Part shown: positions 15,401 to 27,700 of the stretch, piece by piece
How positions within the stretch are numbered: the first letter of the stretch is position 1
Layout: every line of letters begins with the position of its first letter
From: Chromobotia macracanthus
Lineage: Eukaryota; Chordata; Actinopteri; Cypriniformes; Botiidae
Direction: 5' to 3'
Assembly: GCA_036877525.1 (NCBI GenBank)
Contig: JAZGTH010000008.1
Span: 6,427,001-6,491,000 of the forward strand
Length of the DNA: 64,000 nucleotides
Notes under the pieces: model-generated
The model's input: only the letters and a program-made list of their open reading frames with translations
The model's database searches: none
What the model was told of the DNA's origin: nothing
Made by a program: the position numbers and the translations under genes

Positions 15401-17122
15401 GTGCCCTGTGTATAATCAATGATGCTTTTAAAATGGCCGTTTTATAGACTATTTCTGAAAGGCAACTTATGTAAGTAATGTAGACACAAATTGGGGCCAG
15501 ATAAGTATAATCTACTGGTTGCAGGGTGGTCTGTCCTCTTGCCTTTGGCCAGCAGCCTGGACTGCCCACCTTACAAAAACAAAGCAGTTTCTCCCTTCCT
15601 GCTCTGCCAAACAAGCTATTGTGAGCAGACTTTTAAAGTGCATAGTTAGAGAGTGATAAAAATGAACGGCAAGCGTGTTAGGAAAGAGGGGGCGATGTTG
15701 CAGAAAGTTTTAACATTTAATAGCCTGAAGTGGAGACAGGCACAGAGAGGATGGGGGAGTTGTCGAGAGGAGGAGGCAGAAGATTCCAGAGGATGACAGC
15801 ATTTTTTTTGGCGATAACGAAAAAAAGGGAGTGCATCAGGTTTGGGGCGGGGCCTATGAATGATGGGCAGGTCAATTAGGAACAGAGTTAAAGAGGGTGG
15901 GAGAATTAATGTCTGGAGTGTTTTCTGGGAATACAGAGTGGAAGCGTATTGAAGTGTTAACCATTGCATGGGGGACAGTGCGCATGTGTGTTACTGTGGG
16001 CGCGCTCACACGCAGATGAGTTGCTCTCAAGGGGACTGCTTCACAATAAACAGCCTATTTTTTCCAGGTCAGACCAGAATCAGAGGACCAATCACATAGA
16101 GTATCTTATAACACTGTTAAAATGTGGACCATTCAGAATTGAATTGTAAATACTTTAAAATTCTACTTTTGTTCTCCAAGTTGAATTGAGGTGGAAGATG
16201 GTGTAAAGTTTGAATTTAAAAAATTACCATTTTAAATTTTTCAGTATAATTATAAAATGTTTTTATAAGCACAACATGTAGGATATTAGCAAAACACTGG
16301 GTGATATTGATGGCTAATCATTGAAATGCTACAAATAGAAATGCATTTAATTCATATATTTGAAATAAGAAGTAAACATGTTATTTTAAGGTTATTTAGT
16401 TTTTTTTAGGTTAAACGTATAAACGTATACATTGGTAAGTAATAGTCTAGAATATTACAAAATTCTACATTTATATCATCAAGAATGAAGCATTTAAATT
16501 TAAATATGCCTCTTTCATATTTAATGGCCATAATTAGTCAGAATGAAAGATTTATGTTTTGTTAGACCAATGAAATTCCTGTGGTGTGTCACTGTTTTGA
16601 ATTTCTTTGAACTACAGTTCGAATTCTACTTCCTGCCGTTACAGTTCTACATGAGGACAATTTCATTCAATTTTCAACTCATGAGTTAAAATGAAGCTCT
16701 TGAATTTGGAATTTTGCTTGACACACAACAAGCTGTAAAAATAGCCAGAAAGAATGTGATCACATTGATGCGTCTCGCCGAAGAAGCAGCATTGCTCATT
16801 ATCTTCATTTTAAATCTCTTTTCTGTTGTATTCAGTTATTCATGTAATAGATCAGCCACATGATACGCAAGTCTCTCTATATGTATAAATGCATAATTCA
16901 TGCGTGCTCTGTCAGATGGAGTCTTTCTGATGGAGGCATTGGAAGCGGCCACTGACAGATCTACGCATGTAGTGGTGGGAGGGAAACAGTGTTTGGAGGA
17001 GGAATACGAGTGCAAGAACGCTTGCGATGGGGAGAGAGGAAACAGAGTGAAGGAGCGAGCACATGAAGACGGTAGAGCGAGGGTGATGCACATCGAAGCA
17101 AGGAGGGGGAGGGTGAACCAGA

Positions 17123-17155
<33 letters not shown>

Positions 17156-17897
17156 GGTAAGAAGAAGCTCAAAAGACAGGAGAATCGAGGACTGGCTCTA
17201 GATGCAGGATTCTTCGGCAGCAACATCGCGAGGGGCAGGGGCGCTGAAAGATGGTTTCAGTAAGAGGGGAACTGACCGTTGCCTATAATTTAATGTTCAG
17301 TATCTTGGACTCCTTCTCCATGGGTAATAGCTTTGCACCTGTCTGGGCTTAAGCCCGTCTATGTATCTCTCTCCTGTGTCCCGTTTGTTTATCTGTCTGT
17401 CTGTTGCTCTCTCTGTTTCTTCCTGTTTCGTGCACAGCGCCTGGTAGGTTTAAGTCTTTGGGGAGCGCTTAGCGTTCGATTGGGGGACAGGAGACAGTCC
17501 CCTGATGTGGATGCTCCATGCTGCCCCCTTTAGCGTTTATTCTGTGTCGGAGTAAAGGAACGAGGGAGGGATGGAGAGAGGGGGATGGCGCCACACCGCG
17601 TGTCCTGATTGGAGTCATCCAGTTGTCCTGGGATTGCTGTTAGATTAGTGCCTGTGGGGAAGGTAACATCTTTGTGTGCTCGCAATTAATGTTTGTCTCT
17701 CTCTCATTCTCTTTAGGGGTGGCACCTGCGAAGAAAAGCCCCAAACTGGTGAGTGCTTACGTTTCTTTATTCTTGTTTTTTTTTATTTAAATATTATTTT
17801 TTTACTGCACAAGTTTCTTATTTGTTTAGCTGATTATGCACGTCATTGGGCTGGTTGAAAATTTTAGATGTCCTAGTGGTGGATGGTGAAACCATGT

Positions 17898-17938
<41 letters not shown>

Positions 17939-18678
17939 TGGTGGGTTTGGGGGCTCTTCCCTGAGAGAATTGTTGATTTTATTTATTAGTCACATGGGCC
18001 TTCTGTAATGGCCCTCTAATGACTTATCAAAACAAAGAAGGCAGCAGATTTCCATTGTTGGAGCTTCAGGGCACGAGCAAGAATCAGGTGTTTTTATTTT
18101 TAATCCTGCTTTGCTTTTGTCTTGCGCTAGTTTGTTGAGGGTGGATTGAAGGTTTGAGCTCAGCACATCTGTGGACAGTGGGAAGAATAATCAGCGCTGT
18201 AAATCTTCTGTTAAAATGGCAGCCTTGGGTTTTTCGACTTTTGTTGAAATGGAGTCCATTCTTCTCTGAATCTTTATTGCTAGACGAACATCTCTCCATT
18301 TTCAAATTGCTTCTGCTTTATTTGCATGGATTTATTAGCTACTTATTGAATTGTGGTTTGATTTTTTTATTGCTGGATTTATGTTTTCCCTCCCTGGTAT
18401 CTGCTATAATTCATTCAACACAACCAGATTCAAAAGCTCTGCTGGGCTGCAAAGGGATGTAGTGTGTTTGTTGGGGTTTAACATTTCAGATATCCAGGTA
18501 GAAGAAAATGTCATTACTCCACATTTGCAATGACATTTTATAAAAAAATTAATTAAACTAATTTATTTATACATCTGAATTTACATTTGTAAATGTTAAT
18601 AGCGTTTTTCATTGCAAATTGCATTGCAATTTGTCCTCTTTTCACCTTAATGACAGTATTCACTTGAGCTGTCATGGA

Positions 18679-18738
<60 letters not shown>

Positions 18739-21700
18739 AAACCTGATGATCTATGTGATCCCAGCATGATGTTCAAAGGGCATCTTGTGTGCTTCACTGG
18801 AAGCGGGGAAATCTGACCTTTTCCACAAAGAATTTACCATAGTCACTTAGCTTATTAGCTTACTTGATAAGTGACATAAAGCAAAATGTTGAATATTGTG
18901 AGGACGCATGGCAAAGAGATAAAGGGTTAGTTCATCTAAAAAAAGTAAAACATTTTGTCATTTAATCACCCATCAGAAAGTTAGGAGTATGTTGATGTTG
19001 TGTGAATGGTGACTGAGGCTGTCAGTCACTAACATTTAGCCAAAAATCCTCTTTTATGTTCCACAATGTGAGAGAATTTACATTTTTTGGTGAACTGTTC
19101 TTTAAAGTTTAAGTTTGAGGGTATTTGGAGGGTAATCTTTTTAAAAGCTTGAATGACAGTTGAATGTATTGATATGATTCTCAGTTTGAATGAATGTTAG
19201 CTAAGCCCTAAAGAGACTGCTGTGCATCACACGCTCCCTTCCTGCTCTCTTTGTCCTGTAAATTCATTCATATTTCTGTCTCGCTTGACTTCCCGCAGCC
19301 CAACAGTAAGATGTTCATGCTAAAAGACACCAGAGTGATTTTGGTACTTTCTCTCTTTGCTCCATTTCTCCTCTTTTTACCCACAGCAGCAGTTGGAACG
19401 GAAGGACAGTCAAGGCAGTTCCCAGCACAGTGTCTCCAGTCAACGCAGTGTCCACACTGATTCTCCCCTCCACGCCTCCCAGGCCTTGCTCAACGAGTCA
19501 GCCCCGCCTCCCCCCTCCCAGCCTCTGCCGAGCCTGCCCCAGGACCCCCCAGTAGACGGAACCCTCCAGAAGAAACCAGATCCCTTTAAAATCTGGGCTC
19601 AGTCTAGGAGCATGTATGAAAGTAGGCGTAAGTAATATGGGATTTTGGTGGAGGGAGCTTTGGGAATGGATCACAGGGGCTCTGTTCTTCACATATGGTT
19701 GGTATGGGGGTTTGGTTGGTTAAACTTTGGGAACAGGTTTCCAAAATTGATGATTATGGTTTGGTGGGTATCCAATTTCAGTTTTAGATCAAAGTTTAAG
19801 AATGTTTGCTGGATGATCTAACCTTTTGAGTAAAAAAGATTTGCTTGATGCTATTGGTCTATGTAAAAATATACCCAGTTGTCATTTTATATCAACTTGC
19901 ATGTTATATCAATAACTTGTTGAAGCAAATCTTAATACTGAATCTATACATCAAAGAAATACATTTTCAGCATATAAATCAGACTTCAAATATTCACAGT
20001 TTCCAAGTTCTGGATTTATCGCATTGAGTGATTAATGTATTTTAAGCATGGCGAAACTAAGATGGAAGACCATTCACATCAAATATTCTTAAAGAATGTT
20101 TTTTTTTTTAAACATTCAAAGATCTGTCCAGAACTAATCTAAACCATTAGCCGTCAGTTAGAATCTGCTGCGGTGTGTTGTGATCAGCGAGCCGTGTTTG
20201 CTTCAACACGACATCCCTGCTTCCAAAGCTATTCATTAGCCTTTTTCATTCCTTCTCTGCCTCACTTTGCTCGGTGTGAGCGAGAAACCACCGCGAACTG
20301 CGAGGCACTTCTGACCAATTACGCTCCACCCTGCCATCAGCGCGTTCACACGCTCCAGCGCGCTCTAAAACATGTCTTTTGACAAATGTGCATATAATTG
20401 GTAGAGGAGGAAGACAGTGAATTCAGTCCTACCCTCATGTGTGTCAGAACCGAGGAGCTAATTAACAGCAATATCTTTCAGCTGTTGTTAAGAGACTGTG
20501 AAATGGAGCGCTCCGATGTTTTGGTCTGAAGAAATTTTACTAACTTAGAGTGTCTTCTTCGTCTCTGCTTTCATTAGAGCCTTTTTTAAGTCTTAAGAGA
20601 GAATGTTCATTAGGGCCTGTATTCTTTGTCTTGAGACAGAGAATGTTGGGATTGTTGTTTTTGATCAGGAGAAGCAGGCAAAGTTGGCTTGAGCAATTTT
20701 AGTGGCTTCATTATGGGATGTTTATCAGGTTTCATTGATGCAGAACACAATATTTCCACTGCCAGATCAGCCAGTATTTATGTTTGCACAGATGGATGCA
20801 TGTACAGTCCTTGAGCGTTTTGAGAGGTAAACTAATGATGTTTGATTGATTTGCTGCGATGTTGGAACAGCTTGAGAACATTCAGTCCAGCACAAGCTCA
20901 TTTGAGGTCAGTCAGAGCGGTGGGTGAGTAGCTTTGAGTGGCTTTAACACAAATTAATGTTAGTTGAAGGTACTGTAGGTCCATCCGTCCCATAATGCAC
21001 AATTTGCAGACTCTGCCCCAATCATTCTTGCTGCTTAATGGAGATCGAACGATGTGGGAAAATTGCCCGTACTTGATCTCTCTTTGCAGCAGCCATTTTG
21101 TAGGGCTCTGGAGCCACACTGCTTCCTGTCTCTGTTACAGTAAATTGCTGGAGGTTCCATACTGGCTGCTTGACTGGAGACAAAGATTCAAATGTACACA
21201 AGCTGGTTCCAGCCGGACACTAATTCAGGCTTGTTCTTAAAGAAATAGTTTACACAAAAATGAAAACTTTGTTATCTCTGAGGAAAATAAATAAGCTAAG
21301 TTATATACTTTCATACACGTTATTTACTGATAAACTACTACTGAAATGACTTAAAATAAAGCTTAAAATAAAGCAATATGGTGGTTTCTGTCATTTATTG
21401 AATTTGACAGCTCCTAGTCACCATTCACTTTTGCCTTATGAAAAGAACAGCATTAATATTCTGTTAACCTTCATCTGTGTTCTAATAATAATAGAAAATC
21501 ATACAGGTTTGTAAGAACATGACTAAATTATGAGTGTATTTTAGGCTGGACTATTCCTTTAAAAGTAATCCCCCATAAAAATAAAACTTTAATAAAAGCC
21601 TGTATTAAGTTTCCATGGTTCCCAGCTCTCTCTTACTTAACAGGCATAAACGTCCCTTGACAGAACATCATGTGATGCACTGGAGAGCTACAGGGTCAAT

Positions 21701-24700
21701 AATGTAAAACCTGACAGATTGCTGATGTCTGCAGGGCTTGAAATCTTAAAGTAGGGGGAAGGCTCTGCTGTTTCTCATCCTGGCTGATTTGACATGGAAG
21801 TGTTGTGGTGAAGATAGCACTCAAATGGTGGTGTAGACTCAAGGGCACAGCTGCTTCAAAAGACCTCCAGATTCCTTCTTCCACTTCACTTGATCTGTAA
21901 TCTAGATTTAAACGTGACTGTGCTTATCACTTTCCCATATGGAATCCGTTAATCAGATTATGCCATGTAAATTAATTTGACCAGGGTAGTCATTATATTA
22001 CATCTTCATTATATTATTTAAAAGGGGTAAAAGTCCTCAAGGTGTGAAGCAATTAGAAAAAAATCCAAATGTGTGCGAAAGGTGTGTGTGCCTAGGGTAG
22101 GCAATTTAGGAGAGGCTAGCAATAACAAGCTAGCTTTGAAAGCATAAGATCCCACTCTCCCTTCAGAGCACATCCCAAAGCCATGCTTCCTCCAAAACAC
22201 ATGACGGAAGATTGTCTGTGAGCAGGGTGCGAAGAGGTATGCAAATGCATAGTATGACAGACAAGTAGGACATCAGGCCAAATGCAGTGATTGGATGAGC
22301 ATTTTAAGGTCCTGCACCTTCCACAGAAGATAAAAATATATTTAGATCACTTAGTGATTGCTATCAGGATGTGACGAGACTTTCAACCAGAAAAACAAAA
22401 ATTATCCTGGAAAAAAATTGCCTGCCCTGCCTTTAAAGTAAAATTGGTAGCTGCTCTGCCTCCTAGATCCAGCATCCATTCTCAGAGAGGGACCATAGAA
22501 TTCTCAAACACATGCGTCATTCTGCGGGAGAATTGATCATGGCCTTGGGCTATTTTTTCTTTTCAGTACCTGATTACCAGGAGCAGGATATTTTCCTGTG
22601 GAGAAAAGATACCGGCTTTGGATTCAGGATCCTGGGAGGCAATGAACCTGGTGAGCCGGTGAGTACAAAGCAGTTTTTATTAGTTCTCAGTTTTTTTGCT
22701 TCTGCACTATTGTATTAGTGTTAATTTAGTGTTGTTTAAAATAATGGATTCATTTATTCAATCAGTGTGTAGTTCAGTGTGATGTTATATGCTATCAACA
22801 GCTAATTAACAGAGAATTTTGCTAATTCTTTGATAATTATTACGTATGTAGCTTTTTGACCTCATATTAATTGAGTAACATTTAAAATTAAGTAATGAAA
22901 GCAAAAAGGTAATTAAAAATGTTAATACCTGGGAAAAAAATACACATAAATATTAACTTAAATCATGATGTAATTTTAAAAAAGCCCAGGGATGTTATGC
23001 CTCAGCTACCTTTATTAAAAAAAATGTTTACTACTATTACTTAGATATAATGCTAAACAGATGTTTTGCTTCTTTTGAAGCTTTTGTCAGAATACACTCA
23101 TACAATACCAAAAGCTCTCTACCAAACATACCAAATACAGAGCTTTTAAAGCTTTTCCAATTGTAATAGTCTAATAGCTTGGCAGAGTTCTCAGCTTCAG
23201 TCTTCACAGCTTGCTCATGATACCCGTTTGTATGTGAAATGTGGCAAGCAGATTACAAACACTGAGTTTCTGGCCAGACCAGTGCCCAGGCTTTGATCTG
23301 CACTGTACAGCCTCAGTCGGTCAAAAAATATCTTTTAGGCCACCGGTTTATCCTCCTAATGAGGCAACGATACGTCTTTGAACCGATGAGACGTTTTTTT
23401 TTGAAGAATGTAATACAAAGTTGTGTGTTTTTCTGCCCTTTGCTTGACTGATAGATGAGATGGAAAGCATTCCAATGCGACTTTACTGGCTTTAGAAAAT
23501 ATCATGACTACTATGATATAAATATCATGACTAAAATAAACACAGGAATTTGAGTGTTTCAGCGAATCTGGACCACAGTCTAGCAAGTGCTTGAACCTCT
23601 AGAGCTCAATTTTGTTTGTCAGGACAGTTTTGTTGGTTGCAAGATATTTTTAAGTGTTTATGCTTATAACTGTCTTTCTCTTCATCTCCATTTCTGCTCA
23701 GATATATATTGGCCACATTGTGAAATATGGAGCTGCAGATGAAGATGGGCGTCTGCGATCAGGAGATGAGCTAATCTGTGTGGACGGAACGGCCGTCGTG
23801 GGAAAATCCCATCAGCTGGTCGTTCAGCTCATGCAACAAGCGGCTAAACAGGGTCATGTCAACCTGACCGTGAGACGCAAGACTGGATATGGATGTACGT
23901 ATAGCAAAAGCTCATAGTCATTGGAACTGAGGTGTAGCAAAGTGTAACAGGTGTTTTTTAGCAGCTTTTCTATTAATGTGAGTAATATATGATTCATTAA
24001 GGTGTTAATTGCAGAACTGTACGTTGAATTGTTGAGACTGGGGCTAGTTGTCACACATTTTGATCCAGTGATATTTCCCAGGACAGGTTTGTTTTTGAAA
24101 GTTCATTTGCGTGTAGGCACAAACCCAGAAGTCTTAACTACAAAACAATGGCCAGAAATAATACAGTTCATTGAACACACATTGACCTTTCCGTGAGAAC
24201 TTGTCCAAACAGAGTCAAGCTTTATGGGGTAAGTTGTCACAGTGCATCCTGTCATTAAATTGCCTGCCTAATGTAAAATGTAAAACGATTAAGAAACAAA
24301 CAAAAGAGCAAAAACATCAATACATGGTTCAATTTCTTTGTACACTGCTAGAAAAAGCACATTTGTTTATTTCTTTGCCTCAAAACATATAGATGCTGAG
24401 ATAAAGCCTTTGTGACAACTAGCCCCGGTTGCGTAATGACCAGCATGACTAGTGGAATTCTAAATTATGCATGATTTTGTGGTCATATTTATTCTTATCA
24501 GGTAGACTTTATTTAAATAAGATTGTGGCACATTATAATGAGGAATGCCGGCTGACTGTGCCTGCCTAATTAATCTCTTTAGGGCTTTGGGTCCCATGTC
24601 ACGCCTTTGAGTATTTTATACTGTTCCAGCATTATTTACCCAAATGCAAATCCCAATCTAACCATTGTAAAAAAAAGCATGGCAAGATCAATTTTTGTCT

Positions 24701-27700
24701 TCCATACAAGCATGTAAAGTTTTAGGCCTTATCTGTTATTTTAAGCCAGTTGCTTGATTCCAATTGCTATGATGTCATACCAAGTAGCCCTGCTCATAGT
24801 GAAATCTCATTAGTCCAAAATCCTGTTCCACATAGCTGTATGTTAAATATCAAACATGTCCTGATTGGCCATGATTGTGTCATGTCCCACAGCAGTTTCG
24901 TGTTCAGTATGGACAGACAAAATGGAAGTTTACCTAACGTCTGGTTCAGACACAGTGTCTGAAGAACAGCGAAACCACCCCCGCATCTGTTTAAGAGGCT
25001 GAAATGACCTCACCTCAGCAATTCAGAAACATGTTTCGTGTGTGGGTCATAAAAATGATTGCTTTTCTTGTCGAGCTTGTTGACGAGGAGTTCAGTAAAG
25101 TGTTCCTCCTTGACATTTAAATCGTAAATCCTCTTCCCCCTCAGTGGCAAAGGTGGATGGTGAGATGCCTCCTTCCCCGGCCTCCTCTCACCACAGTAGC
25201 ACACAGGCTCCGTCTCTGACTGAAGAGAAGCGTACACCACAGGGCAGCCAGAACTCCCTCAACACCGTCAGCTCTGGATCGGGTTCCACCAGTGGCATAG
25301 GCAGCGGGGGTGGAGGGGGCAGTAACAACACGGTGGTGCCCAATGCCATCCAACCTTATGATGTGGAGATCCAGCGCGGAGAGAATGAGGGATTTGGATT
25401 CGTCATTGTTTCGTCTGTGTCGAGGCCTGAAGCAGGCACCACTTTTGGTAAGATTAGTCAGATTGAGTGTGTAGTCATTTATTTGTAGGGGCTGTTGTAG
25501 GGGCTGTAGAGTTTCTGTTTAGGGTTGTTTCAGTTGTAAATTATCCTGAATTTGCTGAAATGAAACCTTTGTTGCCTGAAATTCTGTGTTTTTTGGTTGA
25601 TAAACAACCTCTTACAATTAACAAAATATTTACAGTATGTCCCATTAATTACAAGTAATTGCTCTTTTGACATGCAAATCATTTGGGTTCATCTGGGAGC
25701 GTTTTGTTTCTGAATGATTGAGGAATCATTTTTGGTGGGTGTGGGATCTTCTGCAAATTCCTCTTATGCTTGTCCTGCAATTTTCTGGTAGTTAAAGGCA
25801 ATTCACAGTTTCTGGCTAAAGCAGGGGTTGATATTTATACCCCTACTGTACATTGCTCTTCTCTGGGTGGGGCTCTGTTTCTGCTCTACTTCCCAAAGCC
25901 AAACGATGTCTCCATTACACAAGATGGCTGTTGAATTATGAAAACAGTATTTAGCCTTTAGTTTTTGGTTCATCCATGTCTCAACATTTTAATCAGACAA
26001 ACATAAATAGCACTTACCACAACTGATATTGTCATCATTATTTTTCTAACAATCATAATTGATAGAGAAATCAAGTTAGTGAAATGGGAACTCGAGAATG
26101 ACACGCCATATATGCAGGCTCTGTTCATCAGAGCGCTCTTTAAACTCACAATAGCGCCGTTGGCAGCCATCACGTAAGCGTGCGCTTGATCCAGCAGGCG
26201 CAGTGATTACTGCGTGTGGGAGTTTTTTGTGTACCGGCAGAGGAGAGAAGCGAAAGATCCTTGTTTGGGAGGAATGAAAGCCAGCAAGCCATGCTTGGCT
26301 CTCGTTTACTACAGTGATGAAACGATTTAACTACTTTGCCAAAGTCACAGTGTGGATAAAGAACAAGAACTTCAGAGCATAAACAGTTAATGATAGATTC
26401 ACATAACACAAACGTCATATCAGTGTGACAATAACAGGCAAGTTGGCAGGTTGAATTAATATTTTACAGTCACATTAACATAAATGTCCGGTGTAGCATT
26501 TTGAGACATAAAACCAAAGGTTATTTGTTGAGAGGTCCAATTAAAAGATATTTGGAAAATAGATACTACAGTCTTTCTTTGGCATGAAACAGTTTCTCAA
26601 GTTTGCATAATGGTGGGTGTTAGCAAAAGGGCCAAAATTTAACTTATGCAATGTGAACCCATTTTCAAAGCACAAACCTGAGCGATCTTAACATTATCCA
26701 ACCATTTTTCATTATTCATCACACAGGCAGAGTTACAGCACAATGTCATGCACAGAGGGAATTTCAGGAGTTTTTTGACTCAAAAGAGTCATGAATAATT
26801 CAAAAGCAGTGGTGATTATTCACAGGATCCACAGATCGCTAAAGAAATGAGGCTCAGGGGCCGATCTAAGACGCTGATTCATTTCAGATCAACAGATTCA
26901 GATCCAATACACAGATTTATTTCAAATCAACAGATGCAGCAGATTCGCTGTCAGTTTTGGCTGTTGCACTCTGTATAGTACCTTTGCTCTCCATTCAGTA
27001 ACATGCTTTTTTCTGTCACAAATGGTTTGCTTGCAGGGCACCGTCTGTGGGCATTCTATGAAAATGTTGGCACTTCGGCTGGGTGGCTTGGTGAATTAAC
27101 CCCTATGAATTCTTTTCTTCCTGTTTCTCTCTCTCTCTCTTCCCCTTTTTCTCCATCCCCACCAAAAAACAAACAAATGCAAACAAAAATCACCATCTTG
27201 ATTACAACTCATACATGCTCAATCAATGTTGGACAAAAGCCGGAAACGCATGTGTGGCAATGCCTCATAAAATAGGTCGCATCATCGAAGGAAGTCCAGC
27301 CGACCGCTGTGGGAAACTGAAAGTTGGAGACCGGATCCTGGCTGTAAACGGATGCTCCATCACCAATAAATCCCACTCGGATATCGTCAACCTGATCAAG
27401 GAGGCTGGAAACACAGTGACTCTTCGGATCATTCCGGGAGATGGTCAGTGAGATCGGTTACTCTCTCTCTCTTTCTCCCTCTACTTTCCCCCAACCAGCA
27501 TAGTTGTATAATATGATATGAGAACATATTGGTGCACGTGGGTGTGTGCAATATGTGTAATGGCACGATTTCTCAGCGCACTGCTCTTGCGAGCCTTGCA
27601 GTAATAATGTAGACAGTGCGTTCAGCATTATTAGCATGAGAATAATAAACAGCAACCTGCAGGAACATCAACACAGCACTGAGTGCTCAACACACTCAGA

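Larger units (their letters stand above)
17749..19386 (+). other. magi1 intron with simple repeats and a MITE-like element
   Basis: 1.6 kb. Contains a (GT)n run (17,904-17,937), a (TA)n run (18,682-18,736) and a short palindromic element (18,919-19,107). It ends in a pyrimidine tract and a CAGCAGCAG triple acceptor. Confidence 0.8.

Noticed and set aside
19296..19306. Possible tiny exon CCCGCAG|CCCAACA|GTAAGA
   Set aside because: It would break the phase between exons 17,717-17,748 and 19,387-19,627, which join perfectly without it.
12824..22252. Shared 17-mer ATGCAAATGCATAGTAT at about 12,826 and 22,237
   Set aside because: One short AT-rich match in 64 kb is not far from chance, and the flanks do not align.
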